DNA of 19,966 nt from an uncultured Oscillospiraceae bacterium (lineage in GTDB: Bacteria > Bacillota > Clostridia > Oscillospirales > Oscillospiraceae): assembly GCA_902478785.1 (NCBI GenBank), contig CABSMJ010000027.1, positions 1-19,966 of the forward strand, in the 5' to 3' direction. Shown piece by piece: positions 7,698 through 14,010 of the stretch. A model generated the notes under the pieces. The model searched no databases. It was not told the origin of the DNA and saw nothing but the letters and a program-made list of their open reading frames with translations. Position 1 is the first letter of the stretch; each line of letters starts with the position of its first letter. The position numbers and the translations under genes are program-made.

Positions 7698-9575
7698 TCA
7701 GCCCTCCACCGCCTCATCCTCATAGCCAATATCCACCCGGTCTCCCTCCTGCAACACCTGCTGGAAGGAGCACTCTCCGCCGTTGACCCACAAAGACACC
7801 GGATGCTGGGCCCGCTTGAAGTCAATGCCGGAGCGCTCCAGCAGATCCATTACATAGTGGGGTGTCCCATCCGCCTTGGGCGCAAGGGTCACCGGCTTTC
7901 CATTCAAAGTGACGGTACAGGCGCTTTTCAGAGGCGCTGCCTGCTGTGAGGGGGGCTCCTCCTTTGAAGGAGAGGCAGAACCGGTAATCACCACCATGGC
8001 CCCGCTGGGAATCTCCTCATCGGGAGCAGGCACTTGCCCATTCACCACAATGCCCGGGGCGTGCAGCAGCTCTGCCAGTGCGCCGGCAGTGAAATGCCGG
8101 TCCTTTCCGGCCTTGGCGGGGACAAACTCCACATGGTCGCCCGCCTGCACTACGGTGGAGGGCTGGGCCTCGGCGCCGTTGATGCGCAGCTGGGCCGGCT
8201 GGGCACTCTCCCCGTGGAACACCCGGCGCTGACCGTCCACCTGCAGGATCAAAGGCTTTCCGTTGCGGCCCAGAAGGTCCATGTAGGTATAGCCGTTCAT
8301 CATCAAAAGCTCCATGGCCGTCAGGCTTCCACTGCGGAAGAGCTTGGCCGGTGCGCCGTTGAGCTGCACCTGGCAGCTGTCGCTGATAAGGCCCAGGCCC
8401 GCGGAGACGGCGATGCCCAGAGGTGTGGTATACTCTGGGTCCTCCAGAGACAGGGTATCGGACCAGACAGTATTTTTGAAGTGTCCGCCGGCGATGGCCA
8501 CCCGCTTAGGGTCCATCTCCAGCGCCGCCGCCACCTTTTCCCGCAGGGTGGGCAGCTTGCTGCCGCCGCCTGCCAGAAACAGAGCTGAAGGCGCTGCGCC
8601 GTTGACCCCCAGCACCCGCTGGGCGATCTCCCGGGCCAGCAGCTCCTCCGCAGGAGCCAACACCTGCTCCACCTCCTGGACGGTACAGGACTGCTCCTGA
8701 CCCAGGATATCGGTAAAGCGCAGCTCCCCGCCGGTGGAAAGACCGGCCTTTATCTGTTCGGCGGTGGAAAAATCCACCAGATACTCCCGCATGAGGGCTT
8801 CGGTGATCTCATCTCCCGCCACGGTAGCCATGGTGTAGCCCACCACGCTGCCGTCCCGGCACACGGCGATATCCGAGGTGCCGGCGCCGATGTCCACCAG
8901 ACACAGGTTCAAAAGCCGCAGCTCCGCCGGAATGGCGGCGTTGAGGGCGGCAATGGGCTCCAGTGTCAGGCTGGCCACATCCAGCTGAGCCTGCCGCATG
9001 ACGGCATACAAGCTGTCGATGACACCGCCGGGTAGGAAGGTGGCCACCACATCGGCGCTCAAAAGCTGGCCGGTGTGGCCCAGGAGATTGGTCAGCGGAT
9101 AGCCGTCCAAAGTATACTGGGTGGCTGTATAGCCCACCAGCAGCATCTTCTGTTCCCCGCTGTCCTCATCATGGAGGGCCTTTTCGGCCTCCGCCACAGC
9201 GGCAGCTTCCAGCTGGGCAATGAGGGCATGGTCGATCTGCTCCGGCGCCCCCAGGGACTTTTCGCTGTGGCCTCGCTCGGTCCGAAGGGCTCGGCCGGCA
9301 GCGGCCACGCACGCCCGGGTCAGGCGGCAGCCTGCGCTCTGCTCCAGGCGGTGCGTCACACTCCGCACGGCCTCCGCCACCTGGGCGATGTCTTCGATCT
9401 GGCCGTCCATCATGGCACGCTTGGCGTGGAGCTGCTTTTCTACGGCGCGGATCTGCATCCGGCCATCCACCGCCACTCCCAACATTCCAATGACACTGCG
9501 GGTTCCAATATCCAGTGCGTAGATCAGGTCCTGGGGCTGGACCGGATAGGCCTGATTCTCTCCAGAATCCGCCAT
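7698..9575 (-). CDS. FtsA-like actin-family ATPase with C-terminal beta-rich extension
   Basis: 625 residues, against about 420 for classical FtsA. The actin-like core (about 17-395) has the phosphate-1 motif ALDIGTRSVIGML (20-32), an FtsA-type 1C/SHS2 segment (SADVVATFLPGGVIDSLYAV, 173-192, leading to LTLEPIAAL), phosphate-2 LVDIGAGTSDIAV (226-238) and adenosine motif ALFLAGGGSKLPTLREKV (331-348). The extension (400-625) has two related units beginning VQLNGAPAKL (403) and VTLNGKPVTL (555). Each runs through a LL..NG/SG helix to a strand and a VxxGDxVxx turn, suggesting repeated beta-grasp-like domains. The membrane-targeting amphipathic helix typical of FtsA's C-terminus is not seen. ATG at 9575 with AAAGGAG 11 bp upstream. 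Located between a chemoreceptor and a lipoprotein, away from ftsZ, so a role other than division is likely (inference). PilM-like or chaperone-type relatives are alternatives. Confidence 0.82.
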   Translation of the reverse strand: MADSGENQAYPVQPQDLIYALDIGTRSVIGMLGVAVDGRMQIRAVEKQLHAKRAMMDGQIEDIAQVAEAVRSVTHRLEQSAGCRLTRACVAAAGRALRTERGHSEKSLGAPEQIDHALIAQLEAAAVAEAEKALHDEDSGEQKMLLVGYTATQYTLDGYPLTNLLGHTGQLLSADVVATFLPGGVIDSLYAVMRQAQLDVASLTLEPIAALNAAIPAELRLLNLCLVDIGAGTSDIAVCRDGSVVGYTMATVAGDEITEALMREYLVDFSTAEQIKAGLSTGGELRFTDILGQEQSCTVQEVEQVLAPAEELLAREIAQRVLGVNGAAPSALFLAGGGSKLPTLREKVAAALEMDPKRVAIAGGHFKNTVWSDTLSLEDPEYTTPLGIAVSAGLGLISDSCQVQLNGAPAKLFRSGSLTAMELLMMNGYTYMDLLGRNGKPLILQVDGQRRVFHGESAQPAQLRINGAEAQPSTVVQAGDHVEFVPAKAGKDRHFTAGALAELLHAPGIVVNGQVPAPDEEIPSGAMVVITGSASPSKEEPPSQQAAPLKSACTVTLNGKPVTLAPKADGTPHYVMDLLERSGIDFKRAQHPVSLWVNGGECSFQQVLQEGDRVDIGYEDEAVEG

Positions 9576-9600
9576 AACTTTACCAACTCCTTTTGAACAG

Positions 9601-9623
9601 AGCGGGCCCCTTTGGGGCCCGCT
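9601..9623. other. Strong hairpin between chemoreceptor and FtsA-like gene
   Basis: Perfect 10-bp stem (AGCGGGCCCC / GGGGCCCGCT) with a three-base loop. Read in the direction of transcription (minus) it follows the chemoreceptor stop by about 25 bp and is followed by CTGTTC, then the AAAGGAG of the FtsA-like gene. There is no T-tract, so it is a poor terminator. It may be an mRNA-stability or attenuating element between the two genes. Confidence 0.6.
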
Positions 9624-9647
9624 TTGGAAATCTGATCAGCCCAAGAC

Positions 9648-11414
9648 TTAATACTTGCTAAAACGGTTTTCCTCCGTGGCGATTGGCTCTTCGGTACCCA
9701 GGGCAAGGCTCTGGTCCTCGTGAGGTGCCGGTTCAAAGTCCATTCCACCGGACATAGACCGCAGACGGAAGCGCTGGACCATCTGCTTCATCATTACGGC
9801 CTGAGAGGACAGCTCCTCGCTGGCAGCCGCAGACTCCTCACTGGTAGCGGAGTTGGTCTGGACCACAGCGGAGATCTGGTCCACGCCGGTGGTCAGCTGG
9901 GCAATGGCCTCGGCCTCGGAGATGGTGCTCTCCGCCAGCTTGTCCATATACTCGATGGCGGCACCGGCACACTCCACGGTCTTCTGCATGTTGGTGACCA
10001 CATCCTCGGCCAGCTCCCCGCCGCGCTCCACAGCGCTCATGGAGGATTCGATCAGCTTCTTGGTCTGCTTGGCGGCGTGGTCGGACTTGGAGGCCAGGTT
10101 GCGGACCTCATCGGCCACCACGGCAAAGCCCTTGCCGGCGCTGCCGGCCCGGGCGGCCTCCACAGCGGCGTTCAGAGCCAGGATATTGGTCTGGAAGGCG
10201 ATGTTCTCGATGGTCTCGATGATCTTGCCGATGTCCTTCTGGCCGGTGAGGATATCGCCCATGGCCTTGCGCATCTCCTGCATCCGATCGTTGCTCACCT
10301 GGACCTGCGTAGCGGCCTGGTCGGCCTTCTCCTTGGCGGTCTGGGCAGTCTTGCGGTTGTCCTGGGCGGAGTTGTCCAGGTCGTTGATGGTAGCGGAGAG
10401 CTCCTCCACTGCGCTGGCCTGCTCCGTGGAGCCCTGGGCCAGGGCCTGAGAACCGGTGGAAACCTGATCGGCGCCGGCAGCCACCTGATCCGCCGCCTGA
10501 AGGATATTGCTCATGGTCTCATTGAGGTTGCTCAGGAGGTACTCAATGTTCTCCTTGATGGGGGCCAGCTCGCCGGGATACTGCTGGTTCACGGTGCCGG
10601 ACAGGTCGCCATTTGCCAGGCGCTTGGTGATGGAGACAATGTCCTCGATGGTGTTGTGCAGGATTCCCTGCGAAGTGCGCACTGCGTCGCAGATCCCGCC
10701 GATCTCATCCTTGGACTCATAGGACAGGGGATGGGACAGGTCGCCCTGGCTGAACGCCACAACGGCCTCCTCGGCCTCCCGCAGGGGATTGACGATGCTC
10801 CGCACCATGTACAGATTCAGCAGAATACCGGCCACAACGATCACAACCACCAAAATGGTCAGGATCACAATATCCCGGGTGCTGCTGGCCTGCACCTGAG
10901 CCATCAACTGTTCACTTTCCTCGGTCATCTGGTTGACCAGCTTATCGCCGGTCTCCACGGCCTGGTTCAGCTTGGGAGTGCACTGGTTCTGGATCAGCTC
11001 TCTCACTTTTGCGCTGTCGCCGCTCTGGAGCGCATCGCTGATGTCACTAAAGACAGCTTCCCAGCTCTGGATCTGCTGGATATACTGATCGTCCAATCCG
11101 TCCTCGCCGGTGTAAAGCTTCGTCACCGTGTCCAGATTGGTATTGATGTTGCTGATGGACGTCTCAATGTTGCTGATGGCGGATGTATCATAGCCAAACA
11201 GCGCCATGTCCCGCAGCTGGCGGGCAATGGAGTTGACTTCCACCTCGCTTTCCATCACAGCCTCTGTGGCAGCCACCTGACCGGACAGGATGCTTTCATA
11301 GTTGCTGCGGGTGCTGAGGATGTTCGCGATGGAGACGCCGATCATTGCCAAAGACAGCACCAGTGTCACCGCGAAGGAAATCAGCATTTTTGTTCCAACT
11401 TTTTTGTTCTTCAT
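9648..11414 (-). CDS. Methyl-accepting chemotaxis protein with four-helix-bundle-type sensor
   Basis: 588 residues. Transmembrane helix 1 (about 9-33), an all-helical periplasm-side sensor (about 35-178) of the 4HB_MCP type (EAVMESEVEVNSIARQLRDM and a Gln/Asp-rich helix), transmembrane helix 2 (about 180-204), HAMP (about 205-257) with a second HAMP-like stretch (258-305), and an MCP signalling domain with tip at about 402-440 (IENIAFQTNILALNAAVEAA, GKGFAVVADEVRNLA). The C-terminal tail after residue 550 is acidic and lacks a CheR tether motif. Its signalling domain is a close paralogue of the other receptor in this window. Start ATG at 11414 with GGGAGG 7 bp upstream. It lies 80 bp downstream of the FtsE-like gene in the same direction. 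Ligand unknown. Confidence 0.95.
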   Translation of the reverse strand: MKNKKVGTKMLISFAVTLVLSLAMIGVSIANILSTRSNYESILSGQVAATEAVMESEVEVNSIARQLRDMALFGYDTSAISNIETSISNINTNLDTVTKLYTGEDGLDDQYIQQIQSWEAVFSDISDALQSGDSAKVRELIQNQCTPKLNQAVETGDKLVNQMTEESEQLMAQVQASSTRDIVILTILVVVIVVAGILLNLYMVRSIVNPLREAEEAVVAFSQGDLSHPLSYESKDEIGGICDAVRTSQGILHNTIEDIVSITKRLANGDLSGTVNQQYPGELAPIKENIEYLLSNLNETMSNILQAADQVAAGADQVSTGSQALAQGSTEQASAVEELSATINDLDNSAQDNRKTAQTAKEKADQAATQVQVSNDRMQEMRKAMGDILTGQKDIGKIIETIENIAFQTNILALNAAVEAARAGSAGKGFAVVADEVRNLASKSDHAAKQTKKLIESSMSAVERGGELAEDVVTNMQKTVECAGAAIEYMDKLAESTISEAEAIAQLTTGVDQISAVVQTNSATSEESAAASEELSSQAVMMKQMVQRFRLRSMSGGMDFEPAPHEDQSLALGTEEPIATEENRFSKY

Positions 11415-11494
11415 GGTTTATCCTCCCAATACTGAAAGTCACTGTATTTCATACGGTCCAACCGGGACCGGAATTCACACATTGCTTTGCTCTG

Positions 11495-12202
11495 TCACAT
11501 CACATCGCCGTACCGGCCCTTCTGCACATCGCCGAAGATTCGGCCGTCCACCAGGGTAATGACCCTGCGGCGCATGAGATTGACGAAATTCTTGGCGTGG
11601 CTGGCCATGATGACGGTGGTGCCGTTGTGATTGACCTGCTCGAGGAAATAGAAGAGGTCCCAGGCGGTATCCTCATCCAGATTGGCCGTCAGCTCATCCA
11701 GGGCCAGGATCTGGGGATTGTTCAAAATGGCCCGGGCCAGCTCCACCCGGCGGCACTCGCCCTGAGACAGCTCCACAGGGTAGCGGTGCAGAGCCTTGCT
11801 CATACCCACCAATCCCAGGGCCTTTTCGATCCGCTCACCGGCCCCGCGGCTTCGCCCGGGGCCCAGGACCGCCACAGGAAGCAGATTTTCCTCGATGGTC
11901 TTTTTTCGGACCAGAGAGGAGAGCTGAGGCACATATCCAAAGATCATGCGCCTGCGCTCTTGCTGTCGCAGGGGCAAGGCGGTCACATTGACGCCGTCCA
12001 AAAACACCGCGCCGCTGGTAGGCGGCATCTGGCAGGACAACAGCTGCAGAAGAGTACTCTTTCCGGCGCCGCTGCTGCCGGTGATAAAGACGAACTCCCC
12101 CTGCTCAATGGTCAGGTCCACTTCCTGAACCGCATGAAACACCTGCTTGCTTTGTTCCTGGAAGTAATCCTTTCCAACCTTCTCCAAACGAATTTGCGGC
12201 AT
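11495..12202 (-). CDS. FtsE-like ABC transporter ATP-binding protein
   Basis: 235 residues from ATG 12202, which has AAGGAG 6 bp upstream. An in-frame extension toward 12337 lacks such a site and overlaps the divergent gene. Walker A is TGSSGAGKST (41-50), Q-loop Gln93, signature LSQGECRRVELARA (145-158), Walker B ILALDE (165-170), H-loop His202. The overall pattern (FGYVPQLSSLVRKKTIEENL; TTVIMASHAKNFVNLMRRRV; ITLVDGRIFGD) is closest to FtsE, which with the permease FtsX controls peptidoglycan hydrolases. Two deviations stand out: DELTANLD replaces the usual DEPTGNLD, and LSQGE the usual LSGGE. No FtsX-like permease is next to it. The next gene in its direction is a chemoreceptor. LolD/MacB-type ATPases are an alternative. 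Confidence 0.86.
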   Translation of the reverse strand: MPQIRLEKVGKDYFQEQSKQVFHAVQEVDLTIEQGEFVFITGSSGAGKSTLLQLLSCQMPPTSGAVFLDGVNVTALPLRQQERRRMIFGYVPQLSSLVRKKTIEENLLPVAVLGPGRSRGAGERIEKALGLVGMSKALHRYPVELSQGECRRVELARAILNNPQILALDELTANLDEDTAWDLFYFLEQVNHNGTTVIMASHAKNFVNLMRRRVITLVDGRIFGDVQKGRYGDVM

Positions 12203-12215
12203 AGTCTGCTCCTTC

Positions 12216-12244
12216 TGTACAAATACGCAAAGCTTTGATATAAT
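12216..12244 (+). promoter_or_regulatory. SigA-type extended -10 promoter of the C39-like peptidase gene
   Basis: TGTACA (12216-12221, 4 of 6 to TTGACA), 17-bp spacer, TATAAT (12239-12244) with an upstream TG (TGATATAAT). A perfect 10-bp palindrome CAAAGCTTTG (12228-12237) fills part of the spacer and could be an operator. The predicted start near 12251 leaves a 25-nt leader. Confidence 0.75.
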
Positions 12245-12276
12245 CGACCCATCATTTCCCAAAGGAGGCGAGACGA

Positions 12277-13134
12277 TTGCGTGTCCAACGCAAACGGCAT
12301 CGGGTGCTGAAAACCATAGCGATTCTGCTCTTGGCACTGCTGTGCATCGGCGGCGCAGAGCTGCTGGTATGTCGTTTTGCCGCCCCTGCCCTCTACGACC
12401 GGATCACCGCGCCAGTGGTCCATCTGGCACAAAATGTGCTGGACCAAGGCAAATCTCTTGCCCACAAGATCTCTCCAAAGGAGGACACGCCTCCCGTCAG
12501 CCAGGCCATCAGCGAGCCGGAGGAGCAGGAAGCGCCTCCCGCCGAGGACCCCAAGGTGACGGAGTTCGTCACCCGCCAGGGCCAGGACGTCCTCACCGGC
12601 GGCGTGGTGGAACTGGTCTATTTCAACCAAGGGGAAGCGCCCTGGGCTGACAGCTCCTACGGTCCCGATCCCATCCGGGGCTATGGATGCGGCCCCACCT
12701 CTCTGGCCATGCTGATCTCCTCCCTGACGGGGCAGCTCCTGACGCCGTCTCAGGCGGCGGAGGAGGCCTATCAGGCCGGCTACTGCGCACCGGGCAGCGG
12801 CTCCTACCTCTCCATTGTAGAGGGGATGGCCCAGGCCTATGGCCTGAAGGCGGAGCCCTTCCGGGACTTCACTGCCGACGCCCTGTGCCGGGAGCTGGCC
12901 TCGGGAAGCCTTTTCGTGGCCCTGATGGGAAAGGGGCATTTCACCAACGGCGGACACTTTATCGTGCTCCGAGGCGTCACTCTGGATGGCCGCATTCTGG
13001 TGGCGGACCCCAACAGTCGGGAGCGGAGCCTGGCCAGCTGGGACCCCCAGCTGATTCTGGACGAGCTGTCCGCCAGCCGCTCCAACGGCGCACCGCTTTG
13101 GCGGTTTTCCACGCTGCAGGTTCCGGCGAAATAG
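12277..13134 (+). CDS. Membrane-anchored C39-like cysteine peptidase
   Basis: 285 residues starting at a TTG with AAAGGAGG 8 bp upstream; no better in-frame ATG exists. Basic N-terminus, one transmembrane helix (about 11-32), a Pro/Glu-rich extracytoplasmic linker (about 66-92) and a papain-like C39_2 domain (about 108-283). Catalytic Cys138 is in GYGCGPTSLAMLISS, His227 in TNGGHFIVLRG, and the Asp/Asn of DPNSRERS (244-251) completes the site. The family includes bacteriocin-leader peptidases and cell-wall or toxin-associated peptidases. Free-standing extracellular members such as this are mostly uncharacterised, and the substrate is unknown. It has its own promoter and terminator and is divergent from the FtsE-like gene. 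Confidence 0.88.
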   Translation: MRVQRKRHRVLKTIAILLLALLCIGGAELLVCRFAAPALYDRITAPVVHLAQNVLDQGKSLAHKISPKEDTPPVSQAISEPEEQEAPPAEDPKVTEFVTRQGQDVLTGGVVELVYFNQGEAPWADSSYGPDPIRGYGCGPTSLAMLISSLTGQLLTPSQAAEEAYQAGYCAPGSGSYLSIVEGMAQAYGLKAEPFRDFTADALCRELASGSLFVALMGKGHFTNGGHFIVLRGVTLDGRILVADPNSRERSLASWDPQLILDELSASRSNGAPLWRFSTLQVPAK

Positions 13135-13143
13135 TCGGCCAGC

Positions 13144-13180
13144 GCCCCCTGTCGATTCCAAATCGACAGGGGGCTTTTTT
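13144..13180 (+). terminator. Rho-independent terminator after the C39-like peptidase gene
   Basis: Perfect 13-bp stem (GCCCCCTGTCGAT / ATCGACAGGGGGC), five-base loop TCCAA, then six T. It starts 10 bp after the stop. Read on the minus strand it has no T-tract, so it should not efficiently end the convergent fliD-fliS-fliT transcript. Confidence 0.95.
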
Positions 13181-13198
13181 CTCCCTCAGGCCGTTTCT

Positions 13199-13597
13199 CT
13201 ACTTCTTCTCGTAAAAGGACCCAGCACCACCCAGGTGGCGGCTGGCCCGGGCGTCTGCACGGATCAGACGCTCCAGTAGGCTTCTGTTCCGCGCCGCCTG
13301 CTCCACCAACTCCTGGCTGCCGTCACAGGCGGGGGGCTCCTTCTCCCACAGCAGCTGGCGCAGCAGCTCGCCGTCCTCCGGCGAAAGCTGGGCACATTGG
13401 CGACGGAGAATGGTCTTTTGCCGATTCAGGAAGTTCAGCTGCTCCCGCCGCAGGGACAGAAACATCCGAATTGTCACCTGATCTCTCCGGTCCACCGCCT
13501 CTGCCAGCTCCTGAGTCAGCTCCTCCAGCTCCGTCAGGGCCCGGTACATGGTCTTTTCCACCGCCGTGGCTATGGAAAGCGTCTGCTCGTCCAGCAT
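13199..13597 (-). CDS. fliT: FliT-like flagellar chaperone (hypothetical)
   Basis: 132 residues from ATG 13597, which has GGGAGG 5 bp upstream. The open frame extends farther but would overlap fliS. The protein is almost all helix: TAVEKTMYRALTELEELTQE, then DRRDQVTIRMFLSLRREQLN and a C-terminal NRSLLERLIRADARAS. Small helical proteins directly after fliS are usually FliT-type chaperones that bind the FliD cap. Sequence conservation in this family is very low, so the name rests on position (fliD > fliS > this gene, 10-bp gap), size and helical make-up. An FlgN-family member is the main alternative. Confidence 0.6.
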   Translation of the reverse strand: MLDEQTLSIATAVEKTMYRALTELEELTQELAEAVDRRDQVTIRMFLSLRREQLNFLNRQKTILRRQCAQLSPEDGELLRQLLWEKEPPACDGSQELVEQAARNRSLLERLIRADARASRHLGGAGSFYEKK

Positions 13598-13607
13598 ATG
13601 TACCTCC

Positions 13608-13982
13608 CTATCTGTTGGTGCTGCTCTTCTCCGCCTGGCGGAAACTCTCCCGCAGCTCGCTGGCCATATGCTTGACCCGCTCCAGTTCCGTCTTGTTGCG
13701 GCCGCTCTTGACTCGGCTGAGCTCATAACAGAAGTACTCATACAGCCGGGTCAGCTGGCCGCTGATGGGATATTTGTGATCCAAGGTGTCGTCCAGATAG
13801 TGGACAATAGCGACGGAACGATCCACCGCCGCGTCAAAGGTGGGGTAGTCCTCCTTGGCAAGGGCCAGCTCCGCCTGAGTCAGTCGTTTAATCAGTTCAT
13901 CGTATACTAGCAGCAGCAACTCGCCGGGCGTCATGGTGTTGATCGCCTGCTCCCGATATTGCTGATACCCTCGCATATCCAT
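13608..13982 (-). CDS. fliS: Flagellin export chaperone FliS
   Basis: 124 residues, the standard FliS size. FliS binds the C-terminus of flagellin, prevents early polymerisation and delivers it to the export gate. Family marks: YQQYREQAINTMTPGELLLL near the N-terminus, VYDELIKRLTQAELAL, the middle helix with VAIVHYLDDTLDHKYPISGQ, and LYEYFCYELSRVKSGRN. An ATG at 13982 and a second at 13976 are both possible; AAAGGA 9 bp before the first favours it. It lies 28 bp after fliD in the same operon. Its client flagellin is encoded about 5 kb away in this window. Confidence 0.96.
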   Translation of the reverse strand: MDMRGYQQYREQAINTMTPGELLLLVYDELIKRLTQAELALAKEDYPTFDAAVDRSVAIVHYLDDTLDHKYPISGQLTRLYEYFCYELSRVKSGRNKTELERVKHMASELRESFRQAEKSSTNR

Positions 13983-14010
13983 AGACGGTGTTCCTTTCCT
14001 GCCGGAATGA

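Noticed and set aside
11415..11470. A sigma-28-like site (GAAT-N16-CCGTATGAA, minus) before the second chemoreceptor
   Set aside because: Two mismatches in the -10 and two in the -35 make it no better than chance, although the spacing is right.
12112..13161. A 349-codon minus-strand frame opposite the C39-like peptidase
   Set aside because: Antisense shadow. The plus strand has the catalytic motifs, promoter, ribosome binding site and terminator.
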